In this document: in pieces, positions 16,028 through 24,871 of the stretch
Numbering within the stretch: the stretch's first letter is position 1
Layout: each line of letters starts with the position of its first letter
Assembly (NCBI GenBank): GCA_024277145.1
Contig: JAJRVU010000357.1
Location: 1-46,013, forward strand
DNA length: 46,013 bases
Reading direction: 5' to 3'
DNA from: Planctomycetota bacterium
Lineage (GTDB): Bacteria > Planctomycetota > Planctomycetia > Planctomycetales > Planctomycetaceae
Notes under the pieces: model-generated
The model's input: the letters and a program-made list of their open reading frames with translations, nothing else
Database searches by the model: none
What the model was told of the DNA's origin: nothing
Translations under genes and position numbers: made by a program

Positions 16028-18472
16028 ATGCGATTGGAAAAACTGATGATAAAATGTATCGCAATAATTCTTCTGGTTCATACAGTGAATGTACCTGCTA
16101 TTGCAGCGACCCAGGTACTGGAACGAATTGAAGTTTATCCCAAAGCTGTCCAGCTGAAAACAAAACGGGATCGCCAGTCTTTTATCGTGCAAGCGACTTT
16201 CAAAAGTGGAATCACACAAGACATCACCAAAGATGTCAAAGTCAGTGTTGTTGATTCAAAACTGACCCGTTTGGATAATTTCACTTTGTACCCTGTGGCT
16301 GATGGCAAAACGGAAATGCATCTGGAATATCAGGGAAAAAAACTGACTGTTCCAATCACAGTTGCAGAAGCAGGTGCTGAAAAACCGATCAGTTTTAAAA
16401 TGGATATCATGTCGGTTTTTATGAAAAAAGGCTGCAATATGGGAAGTTGCCACGGTGCTTCCAGTGGAAAAGATGGATTCAGACTTTCCATTTTTGGCTT
16501 TGATCCTGATACCGACTATCAAACCATTACACGCCAATTGAGTACTAGGCGCGTTAATCTGGCCATTCCGGAAGAAAGCTTGATGGTCCAGAAATGTGAT
16601 GGCAGCGTTGCACACACAGGAGGCCAGCAGTTTAAAAAAGGGGATGAATATTACAATATTATTGTTCGCTGGTTACAAGCAGGAACTCCAAAAGATCCGG
16701 GCGAAGTTCCTACGGTCACTAAAGTTGAGTTGTCTCCTCCTAATGGTGTGATGGATGGTGAAAAAGTTCAGCAGAAAATGAACGTGCTCGCTTATTATTC
16801 TGATGGAACCACTCGTGATGTCACTTCGCTCTCTTATTTTTCTTCCAACAATGATAATTCTGCCATCGTTTCTCAGGAAGGTGTGATTGAATCCAAAAAT
16901 CGTGGTGAAGCATTCATCATGGCCCGATTTGATATCCATACGGTCGGAAGTCACTTTGTTATTCTTCCTAAAGACTTGAAATACACCGAACCAAAACTGC
17001 CTGAAAACAATTACATCGACACCTTCATTCATGCCAAGCTGAAAAAATTGCGAATCATTCCCTCCGAGCTTTGCACTGATGAAGAATTCTTGAGGCGCGT
17101 TTATCTTGATATTGCTGGTTTGCTTCCCACAGTAGAAGAATATCATCAATTCATGAATGACCCTACTCCTGACAAAAGAGAAAAACTGGTTGATGATCTT
17201 CTCAACCGGAAAGAATTTGTTGAAATATGGGTGATGAAATGGGCAGAACTTTTACAAATCCGAACAGTCGCTAACCGTGTCACCTATAAGTCAATGACGC
17301 GGTACTACAACTGGTTGCGGACACGTGTCGAAAACAACATGCCTATCGACAAAATGGTCCAGGAACTGATTTCTTCGCAAGGGGGAACATTCGCAAATGC
17401 AGCCACCAACTATTATGAAAATGGAGCAGACACCCTTAAAACTGCAGAAAATGTCGCCCAGGTTTTCATGGGCATGAGAATTCAATGTGCTCAATGCCAT
17501 AACCATCCATTTGATAAATGGACAATGGATGATTACTACGGATTTGCAGCTTTCTTTTCCCAGATTGGGCGAAAACAAGGCGAAGACCCACGCGAGAAAA
17601 TCATCTATAACAAAGGGAGTGGTGAAGTCCGACATATCGTTGGAAAACATGTCATGACACCGAAATTTCTCGGTGCTGAAGTTCCTGATTTAAAAGGACG
17701 TGACCGACGAGCGGTTCTTGCAGAATGGTTAGCTTCTCCTAAAAATCCGTATTTTGCACAAAACCTGTCCAATATTGTCTGGGCACATTTCTTCGGAAAA
17801 GGAATTATTAATGATGTTGATGATGTTCGGGTCAGTAACCCTGCTGTCAACCCTGAACTCCTTCATGAACTTTCCAAACGACTTACAGAATACAATTATG
17901 ATTTCAAAAAACTTGTTCGGGATATCTGTACTTCACGTACTTATCAACTTTCCACAAAAATGAACAAGACTAATGAATCTGATACACGGAATTTCTCTCA
18001 TGCAACTTTAAGAAGGGTTCGATCAGAAGTTCTTCTGGATGGTATCACTGCAATCACCCAGACAAGAAATAAATTCCAGGGCCTTCCACTCGGTTCACGT
18101 GCAGTTCAAATTGCCAATGGAAATACTTCAACCTACTTCCTGACAACTTTCGGACGAGCCAAACGAGAAACAGTTTGTGCCTGTGAAGTCAGTATTGAGC
18201 CTAATCTTTCACAAGCACTTCACCTGATGAATGGCGATATTGTGAATAAAAAAATCAAGGATGGAAAGTTAATTGCAACTCGATTAAAAGAGGGAGTTTC
18301 TCCGGTTGAAATTTTTGAAGAACTCTACATTCTTTCCCTTTCGCGACGACCGACTGCAAAAGAACTGGGAACAATGATTGATATTCTTGCAGCCAAAGAA
18401 AAACAGCAGGAACAACTGGAAGATGTTTTCTGGGCATTATTGAACTCCCGGGAATTTCTTTTTAACCATTAG
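16028..18472 (+). CDS. DUF1549/DUF1553 cytochrome-like exported protein with a Big2-type domain
   Basis: An 814-residue protein with signal peptide (IKCIAIILLVHTVNVPAIAA). The N-terminal beta domain (QVLERIEVYPKAVQLKTKRDRQ split over two strands) and a second one near 235-310 (VELSPPNGV...DGTTRDVTS) look like bacterial Ig-like (Big2) domains. At 136-142 there is GCNMGSCHGA, a CX4CH motif found in this family as a possible heme site. DUF1549 starts near NNYIDTFIHAKLKKL (about 335) and contains a classical CXXCH in MRIQCAQCHNHPFDKW (about 480-495). DUF1553 follows (GRDRRAVLAEWLASPKNPYFAQ, then SNIVWAHFFGKGIINDVDD) to the end. Planctomycete-specific family, function unproven, thought to work with the adjacent DUF1501 protein. 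Third gene of the cluster. Confidence 0.92.
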   Translation: MRLEKLMIKCIAIILLVHTVNVPAIAATQVLERIEVYPKAVQLKTKRDRQSFIVQATFKSGITQDITKDVKVSVVDSKLTRLDNFTLYPVADGKTEMHLEYQGKKLTVPITVAEAGAEKPISFKMDIMSVFMKKGCNMGSCHGASSGKDGFRLSIFGFDPDTDYQTITRQLSTRRVNLAIPEESLMVQKCDGSVAHTGGQQFKKGDEYYNIIVRWLQAGTPKDPGEVPTVTKVELSPPNGVMDGEKVQQKMNVLAYYSDGTTRDVTSLSYFSSNNDNSAIVSQEGVIESKNRGEAFIMARFDIHTVGSHFVILPKDLKYTEPKLPENNYIDTFIHAKLKKLRIIPSELCTDEEFLRRVYLDIAGLLPTVEEYHQFMNDPTPDKREKLVDDLLNRKEFVEIWVMKWAELLQIRTVANRVTYKSMTRYYNWLRTRVENNMPIDKMVQELISSQGGTFANAATNYYENGADTLKTAENVAQVFMGMRIQCAQCHNHPFDKWTMDDYYGFAAFFSQIGRKQGEDPREKIIYNKGSGEVRHIVGKHVMTPKFLGAEVPDLKGRDRRAVLAEWLASPKNPYFAQNLSNIVWAHFFGKGIINDVDDVRVSNPAVNPELLHELSKRLTEYNYDFKKLVRDICTSRTYQLSTKMNKTNESDTRNFSHATLRRVRSEVLLDGITAITQTRNKFQGLPLGSRAVQIANGNTSTYFLTTFGRAKRETVCACEVSIEPNLSQALHLMNGDIVNKKIKDGKLIATRLKEGVSPVEIFEELYILSLSRRPTAKELGTMIDILAAKEKQQEQLEDVFWALLNSREFLFNH

Positions 18473-18582
18473 TTTTGATCATTAATCCGGTGTGAATGAA
18501 AGGATTTCATTATAAATGACACCACGGAAGGCCTTATTTAAAAAATAAAAAATGATTCTATAAATCAAGTTGGAAAATTCTT

Positions 18583-21500
18583 ATGACTTGCAACTTCAGA
18601 CACAAAACATTATTACCCTGTACTTTCCTGGCGGTCCCCTCATCTTTGCTGGCGGTCATCGTGTTGGTTACGTTTGCTTCCGCATCACAGGCAGCTGAAA
18701 AAATCACGTATGAAAAACATGTAAAACCAATCTTTCAGCAGAAATGTTTTTCCTGCCATAATTCCAGCAAAAAGCAGGGTGGTCTGGATTTAACAAACTA
18801 CACCAGCCTGACAGAAGGTGGCGGTTCAGGAGAGGCTGTTGAACCGGGTAGTGCTGAGGACAGTTACCTTTGGATGCTGATCACTCATGAGTCTGAACCA
18901 TTCATGCCTCCGAAATCAGATAAACTTCCTGCAGAAATGCTTTCTGTTATTAAAGCATGGATTGATGGCGGTGCACCAGAAAACGCAGGCAGTAAAATCA
19001 AAATGAAGAAGAAGTCCAAAGTTGCATTCGGACTTAAAGGTTCAGCCACGGAAAAACCTGCAGGTCCGCCCCCGATGCCTCGTCGACTTGGACTGGAACC
19101 AGTAGTTTCCACTTCACGATCGGGAGCAGTCCTTGATATCGCCACATCTCCCTGGGCACCTTTGGTTGCCATCGCTGGGCAGAAGCAAGTTGTTCTGTAT
19201 AACACACAAACATTGCAGCCTTTGGGATCGCTTCCTTTTCCTTATGGAACGCCCTACGTATTGAAATTCAGCCGAAACGGTTCACTGCTTCTTGCAGCGG
19301 GTGGACAAGGTGCTGCCAGTGGAAAAGTGATTGTCTGGAATATCAAAACGGGCGAAAAAGTGATTGATGTTGGAAACGAAATGGATGCCATCCTTGCTGC
19401 TGACATCAGCTCTGATCAAACCATGATAGCTGTCGGCGGATCACAGAGAGTGGTTCGTATTTACTCAACAGAAGATGGCTCATTACTACAGGAAATCAAA
19501 AAGAAACATACAGACTGGATCCAATCCATCTCATTCAGCCCGGACAGTGTTCTTCTGGCTTCGGGTGACCGCAGCGCAGGCTTGTTTGTCTGGGAAGCCT
19601 ACACTGCACGAGAATATCTGGTTCTTCGTGGACATAAAGGAAATGTGAAAGATCTCAGTTGGAGACTCGATTCCAATGTATTAGCTTCTGCCAGTGAAGA
19701 CTCCACCATTAAATTATGGGAGATGAATAATGGGGGACAGATCAAAAGCTGGACGGCTCACCCTGGCGGTGTTCTTTCGATAGAGTATGCCCGGGATGGA
19801 CGAATTGTTTCCTGCGGGCGTGATCGAATTGCAAAGCTGTGGGATGGTTCCGGTAAACAAATTCGTGCGTTTCCTGCATTCGGAGATATTGCATTGGAAG
19901 TCAATATCTGTGATGAGACCAACCGCGTAATTGCTGGTGACTGGAATGGTGTTATCCATGTCTGGAATGCTGTTGATGGAAAACCGGTGGGTGATATCAC
20001 TTCGAATCCACCAGTTCTGGCCACACGATTAAAAGCAGCTGAAGGCCAGATTGCACCAAAAACGGCGCAGGTCAACAAGTTGACACCTGTTGCACAAACA
20101 GACCAAAAAGCTGCTGAGCAAATGAACCAGAAAATGACCGATGCCAATAAAAAAATGGCTGAAAGTCAGAAGATGGTGAATGAATCTCTTGCTAAAATCA
20201 AACAGTCACAGGGGCTTGTCACGAAACAGACTGCAACACATAAAGCATCTACAGATTCCGTAACAAAAATAACTCAGGAACTGGCCAAGCTTCAGGAAAA
20301 CCTGAAAAAGGAAGAAGCTGCAGCGAAAGCGAAAACGGAACTTGCTGTCAAAACAGATGCAATGGTGAAAGCTAAAACGGCAGAGCTTGCAAAAACAACA
20401 ACTGCTTCCCAATCGAAGAAAACCGAAGCAGAAACTTCTGAAGCCAATTTGAAAATTAAATCAGCAGAACTGGTTAAAGCAGAGGCTGCTGTCAAAGCAA
20501 AGAACGAAGAGATCAAAAATTCAGAGACCGTTATTAAAACGAAAACGGGTGAAGTCGCCAAAGCAGATGCTGCAGCGAAAGCAAAACCTGAAGATAAAAC
20601 GCTTGCGGAGGCTCATAACAAACTGCTGACTGAACTTTCCACAATGAAAAACAATCTGGTTAAGCTGCAAAATGAAGCAAAAGTTATTGTTGATGCAACA
20701 AATATCATTAAAGCAGAAACAAACAACCTGATGGCTGCTGTTAAAAAACAACGGGAAGAAGAAAAAGCTTTACTTCAAGCTGTAGAAAAACTTAAAACCG
20801 AAGAAAAAACACTGGCTGCATCTTTCGCAAAACTGAAAACAGAAGAAAAAGCTTTGATTGATTCTGTCACAAAAACAAAAGCAGGAACAGAAGCGAAGAA
20901 AGGCGAACTCACCAAATCTCAACAAGTACAAACTCAAGCCAAAGCGGAATTGGATAAATTCGCAAAACAACTTAACAATTTAAATGCTAACCACAAAAAA
21001 CTTGAAGCAGGTCTCGCAACAGCTAAAAAGCAAGTTACTGATTTACAACCTGTTGTGAAAGCAGCAAATGATAAATCGGCCAAATCTGCAAATGTACTCA
21101 AGCAGGCTCAGCAGGCACTTACTTATTCTCAGCAGCAAGTTGCCCGCTGGAAAGATGAAATTGCTTACCAGGCAAAATTCAATATTTTTATTGATAAACG
21201 AAAACAATTTGACACACTGACTCTTGCGATGGATATGGCAGAAGCTGAACTGAATGCAGCAAAAGGAGAAGTCACAAAGTCTCAACAAATTCTGGAACAA
21301 TCCAAAAAGAATCACTCCGCATCGGTGGCTGGCGTAGCAGCTGCCAAAAAACAGGTTGTCGATTTCCAGAATCAACATGCACAACTTGTTCAACAAAAAC
21401 AGAAACTGGAACAGGCAATTCCTGTTTTAAAAGAGAGCCAGGCTAAACTGAATGAAGCTTTTGAAAAGTCGGGGAAAGATCCTGAAATTGGAAAGTCAGT

Positions 21501-21930
21501 TGAACAATTCAAAGTGGTCGTCGATAAAAAAGCTTCAGACCTTGTGAATGTAAACAAAGCGATTCCTGAAAAAAATGCAGCCATCAAGAAGGGGCAGGCA
21601 GCAATTGTTGCAGCTGAGAAAAAAGTTGTTGATGCCTTAAAAGCGATTGAAGTGGCTCAAGGGGTAGTGAATACAAAAACTCAGGCAGTGAAACCTTTTG
21701 AAGAAAAACTGGCTGCTGCAAAAAAACAGAACGACGCTGGCAAAGCGGATCTGGAACAGGCACGAGTTGCCATTGATCCCCCAAAACCAGTACCAGCTAA
21801 AGTACCAGCTAAAGTACCAGCTAAAGTACCAGCTAAAGTACCAGCTAAAGTACCAGCTAAAGTACCAGCTAAAGTACCAGCCAAAGTACCAGCCAAAGTA
21901 CCGGTCAAAGCCCCCGCCAAAAAAGGGTAG
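18583..21930 (+). CDS. Cytochrome c / WD40 / long coiled-coil fusion with a VPAK repeat tail
   Basis: A 1115-residue exported protein. Residues 1-38 are a signal sequence with a hydrophobic stretch (SSLLAVIVLVTFASASQA). Next comes a planctomycete-type cytochrome c domain with CFSCH at 55-59, QGGLDL, and a distal Met in the EPFMPPKSDKLP segment. From about 180 to 480 there are WD40 repeats (SASEDSTIKLWEMNNG, SCGRDRIAKLWDGSGK, VIAGDWNGVIHVWNAVDG). Residues about 490-1060 are an almost unbroken Lys/Ala/Glu-rich coiled coil. The end is nine VPAK units, then VPVK and APAK. The c-type heme plus beta-propeller architecture is frequent in this phylum; the very long coiled coil and tail would span a large distance in the periplasm. 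Last gene of the cluster, convergent with the formate dehydrogenase operon, with only 19 bases between stops. Confidence 0.9.
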   Translation: MTCNFRHKTLLPCTFLAVPSSLLAVIVLVTFASASQAAEKITYEKHVKPIFQQKCFSCHNSSKKQGGLDLTNYTSLTEGGGSGEAVEPGSAEDSYLWMLITHESEPFMPPKSDKLPAEMLSVIKAWIDGGAPENAGSKIKMKKKSKVAFGLKGSATEKPAGPPPMPRRLGLEPVVSTSRSGAVLDIATSPWAPLVAIAGQKQVVLYNTQTLQPLGSLPFPYGTPYVLKFSRNGSLLLAAGGQGAASGKVIVWNIKTGEKVIDVGNEMDAILAADISSDQTMIAVGGSQRVVRIYSTEDGSLLQEIKKKHTDWIQSISFSPDSVLLASGDRSAGLFVWEAYTAREYLVLRGHKGNVKDLSWRLDSNVLASASEDSTIKLWEMNNGGQIKSWTAHPGGVLSIEYARDGRIVSCGRDRIAKLWDGSGKQIRAFPAFGDIALEVNICDETNRVIAGDWNGVIHVWNAVDGKPVGDITSNPPVLATRLKAAEGQIAPKTAQVNKLTPVAQTDQKAAEQMNQKMTDANKKMAESQKMVNESLAKIKQSQGLVTKQTATHKASTDSVTKITQELAKLQENLKKEEAAAKAKTELAVKTDAMVKAKTAELAKTTTASQSKKTEAETSEANLKIKSAELVKAEAAVKAKNEEIKNSETVIKTKTGEVAKADAAAKAKPEDKTLAEAHNKLLTELSTMKNNLVKLQNEAKVIVDATNIIKAETNNLMAAVKKQREEEKALLQAVEKLKTEEKTLAASFAKLKTEEKALIDSVTKTKAGTEAKKGELTKSQQVQTQAKAELDKFAKQLNNLNANHKKLEAGLATAKKQVTDLQPVVKAANDKSAKSANVLKQAQQALTYSQQQVARWKDEIAYQAKFNIFIDKRKQFDTLTLAMDMAEAELNAAKGEVTKSQQILEQSKKNHSASVAGVAAAKKQVVDFQNQHAQLVQQKQKLEQAIPVLKESQAKLNEAFEKSGKDPEIGKSVEQFKVVVDKKASDLVNVNKAIPEKNAAIKKGQAAIVAAEKKVVDALKAIEVAQGVVNTKTQAVKPFEEKLAAAKKQNDAGKADLEQARVAIDPPKPVPAKVPAKVPAKVPAKVPAKVPAKVPAKVPAKVPAKVPVKAPAKKG
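21790..21921 (+). repeat. In-frame 12-bp tandem repeat (11 units, VPAK)
   Basis: Eleven consecutive 12-base units based on GTACCAGCTAAA. The first seven are identical, two carry one T-to-C change, and the last two are diverged. Each encodes VPAK (VPVK and APAK at the end). The near-perfect DNA identity suggests recent expansion and a likely variable copy number. Confidence 0.95.
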
Positions 21931-21949
21931 TTCTGGCCAAGCATTCTGG

Positions 21950-24838
21950 TTATTTATGTGCATGTTTTTCGAGTGGTTTGACTTTCACAGCACAGACTTT
22001 GAATTCCGGAATCTTCCCGAAAGGATCAAGTGCATCATTGGTGAGAACATTGGCAGGAGATTCCCGGAAATGAAACGGGATGAAAACAACACCTCTCCTG
22101 ATTGATTGATCTGCTTTCACCTGAATTTCAATCGTTCCTCTTCTGCTGCTGATTTCAACAAACTGTTCATCTTTCAGATCCCGCCTTTTCAAGTCATCAG
22201 GATGGAAATAGGCATAAGCCGTTGATGCAATTTCATTCAAGGCGTAACTTCTGCGGGTCATTGTTCCGGTGTGCCAATGTTCCAGTAAACGCCCGGTGGA
22301 CAAAACAAATTCAAATTCTTCGTCAGTCGATTCATCAGGAGGAAGATAAGGACAGGGAACAAATTTTCCCAATCCGGTTTCAGTCGGGAATTGCTGATCA
22401 AAAAGAATTCGAGTTCCATCCCCTTCTTCAGGGTTATCGCATGGCCAAAGTTTCCCGGTTGCTCCGAGATTTTCATGCGAAAGCCCATGATAATTTTTCG
22501 TCAATGAAGTGAACTCGTCGAAGACCTCGGAAGAAGAATTGTAGTTCATGGAAATGCCAATGCGGTTTCCGATCTCGCAAATCACTTTCCAATCTTCTTT
22601 AGCTTCTCCGGGAGGGTCAACAACTTTCCTTCCCATTTGAACACGTCGATCGGTATTGGTATAGGTTCCGGTTTTTTCAAAATAGGTCGTTGCAGGAAGA
22701 ATCACATCTGCAAATTCCGCTGTTTCGGTCAGGAAGATATCCTGGGTCACAAGAAAATCAAGATTGGATAAAGCCATCCTGACTTTATTAATATTGGGGT
22801 CAGAAATGAAGGGATTCTCCCCGAGAATGTACATTCCACGGATTGAACTATCCAAAGCTCCTGCCATGATTTCGACAACGGTCAATCCTGCATCGTGGTC
22901 AAGTTCACATTCCCATGCCTGTTCAAACTTCTCACGAATTTCCGTTTTCCCTACCGGTTGATAATCGGGGTAAACAATCGGAATCAGCCCTGCATCACTT
23001 GCTCCCTGAACATTATTTTGTCCTCGCAACGGATGAAGTCCGGTTCCGGGTCTTCCGACGCTTCCGGTCATCAGGCAGAGTGAAATCAAACACCTTGCGT
23101 TATCGGTTCCGGTGACGTGCTGGGAGATTCCCATTCCCCAGAAGATCAGCATGTTGTTTGATTTTCCAATTGTGCGGGCAATCGTTTCAATAATTTCTGC
23201 AGAAACGCCACAGGTTTCTTCAACCTGTGCAGGAGAATAATCTTTCAGGACCAGTTTTTTGAGTTCTTCAAATCCTTCTGTTCTTTCATCAATAAACTTT
23301 TGATCAACCAAGCCATCACGAATCAGTACATGCATCACGCCATTATAGAATGCAACATCGCTTCCCGGCTTGATGCAGGCAAAATGATCTGCCTGCGCTG
23401 CCATTTCATGTTCACGAACATCAACAACAATCAGCTTTGCATTCTTCCGGGCTGCTTCTTTGAAAAAGGTGGCTGCAACGGGATGATTGGATGAAGAGTT
23501 TGAACCGGTAATTAAAATCAGATCGGACTCTGTCACATCTGCAAAAACATTTGTGACCGCCCCTGATCCGATTGTTTCCATCAATGCTGCCACCGAAGAT
23601 GCATGGCAAAGCCGAGTACAATGATCGACATTATTTGTACCAAATCCTGCACGAATCAACTTCTGAAAAAGATAAGCTTCTTCATTAGAGCATTTTGCAG
23701 ACCCAAACCCTGCCAGAGAATTGGAACCGAATTCTTTTTTAATTTTCAGAAATCTATCAGCAATCAAATCAAGAACTTCATCCCATTCTGCTTCTCTGAA
23801 TGCAGGCATCACCTGATCGTAATCAACGATTCCACCGGGCTTTTTATTTCTGCCTGATTTTTTATTTTTACCTGATTGGCTTTTTAATACTTCTGGTGAA
23901 AGTGGCCCTTTGGGATAGAATGATTCCTTACGTATTAGCGGTTTTGTCAAACGTTGAGAATGAAAAGTGTAATCCCAGCCATACCTTCCTTTGACACATA
24001 GCCTTCCATGATTGACCGGACTTTCCCGACCTTCTGCAAAGACAATTTTGTTTTCTATTTTATGATAAGTAAGAGAACACCCCACGCCACAATAAGGACA
24101 AACGGAATCAACTTGCTCCAGATCATCTCGTGAAATCACGGGAAGCGTAATCGTTTTTTGCGTTAAAGCGCCTGTTGGGCAGGCACTGACACATTCGCCA
24201 CACGTCACGCATTGGCTTTCCCCCATTGGCTGATTGAGGTCAAACCCGATGCTGGAACTGTATCCTTTCCCTGATCGCCCGATGATGTCATTACATTGTA
24301 AATCGTCACATGCACGGATACATCGATCACATAAAATACAGGCATGATGATCTACCACGATGACTGGTGAGGAGAGATCTGTTTTCTCTGGTTCAGCCAA
24401 CTTTTGATTGAGTAGCAATGACTGATTTTCATCAAGGAATTTGGTCTGGTCACCTTCTCCTGATAAGATGCCGTATTCACGTCCCAGTTCTTCCAGTTCA
24501 CAATCGCCCGTTGTTTTTTCTTTCTGGCAAGGAACCGGATGATCTGCAAGAAGCATTTCTGTCAGACATTTCCTGTATTTTTTAATCCTTTTAGAACCTG
24601 TTTGAAGATCCATTCCTTCCTGGCAGGTTCTGGTACAGGATGCTGCAAGAACGCGTTCACCAACATCAACCACACAAAATCTGCATACCCCAACGGAATT
24701 CAATTTTGGATGATAACAGAGGGTCGGAATGGAAATTCCAGCATCGGCAGCTGCTTCCAGAATTGTGGTCCCTTCCGGTACCGAAACGGACTGACCATCA
24801 ATCTTCATCTGGATGGATGAAAATTTTTTTTTCAGCAC
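21950..24838 (-). CDS. Formate dehydrogenase catalytic subunit (FdsA/FdhA type, molybdopterin)
   Basis: A 962-residue protein, GTG start at 24838 with an AAGGA site seven bases upstream. Residues 11-75 are a 2Fe-2S ferredoxin domain (C41, C52, C55, C68/C72). A His-Cys cluster segment follows (H100, C104, C113), but the usual middle Cys is Glu107. Two [4Fe-4S] motifs are CX2CX2CX3C at 167-177 and CX2CX2CX3C at 210-220. The molybdopterin domain opens with CPYCGVGC (247-254) and C281. Cys411-His412 in DHCTRLCHASSV is the probable Mo ligand and catalytic His. Cys here is encoded by TGC, so it is not a selenoprotein. Residues 319-336 are a Lys-rich insert. There is no Tat signal, so it is cytoplasmic. 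With the diaphorase subunit just upstream it should oxidise formate to CO2 with NAD+. Last gene of the operon; no fdhD is seen. Confidence 0.9.
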   Translation of the reverse strand: MLKKKFSSIQMKIDGQSVSVPEGTTILEAAADAGISIPTLCYHPKLNSVGVCRFCVVDVGERVLAASCTRTCQEGMDLQTGSKRIKKYRKCLTEMLLADHPVPCQKEKTTGDCELEELGREYGILSGEGDQTKFLDENQSLLLNQKLAEPEKTDLSSPVIVVDHHACILCDRCIRACDDLQCNDIIGRSGKGYSSSIGFDLNQPMGESQCVTCGECVSACPTGALTQKTITLPVISRDDLEQVDSVCPYCGVGCSLTYHKIENKIVFAEGRESPVNHGRLCVKGRYGWDYTFHSQRLTKPLIRKESFYPKGPLSPEVLKSQSGKNKKSGRNKKPGGIVDYDQVMPAFREAEWDEVLDLIADRFLKIKKEFGSNSLAGFGSAKCSNEEAYLFQKLIRAGFGTNNVDHCTRLCHASSVAALMETIGSGAVTNVFADVTESDLILITGSNSSSNHPVAATFFKEAARKNAKLIVVDVREHEMAAQADHFACIKPGSDVAFYNGVMHVLIRDGLVDQKFIDERTEGFEELKKLVLKDYSPAQVEETCGVSAEIIETIARTIGKSNNMLIFWGMGISQHVTGTDNARCLISLCLMTGSVGRPGTGLHPLRGQNNVQGASDAGLIPIVYPDYQPVGKTEIREKFEQAWECELDHDAGLTVVEIMAGALDSSIRGMYILGENPFISDPNINKVRMALSNLDFLVTQDIFLTETAEFADVILPATTYFEKTGTYTNTDRRVQMGRKVVDPPGEAKEDWKVICEIGNRIGISMNYNSSSEVFDEFTSLTKNYHGLSHENLGATGKLWPCDNPEEGDGTRILFDQQFPTETGLGKFVPCPYLPPDESTDEEFEFVLSTGRLLEHWHTGTMTRRSYALNEIASTAYAYFHPDDLKRRDLKDEQFVEISSRRGTIEIQVKADQSIRRGVVFIPFHFRESPANVLTNDALDPFGKIPEFKVCAVKVKPLEKHAHK

Positions 24839-24871
24839 AAGGTAATCCTTCCATTGATAAAAATTGGCATT

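Noticed and set aside
21637-21963. Minus-strand frames with FSWYFSWY or TLAGTLAG repeats
   Set aside because: Antisense shadow of the VPAK 12-bp repeat in the cytochrome-WD40 gene; composition is an artefact of the repeat.
23590-23640. Selenocysteine at the formate dehydrogenase active site
   Set aside because: The Mo-ligand codon is TGC (Cys411), not TGA.
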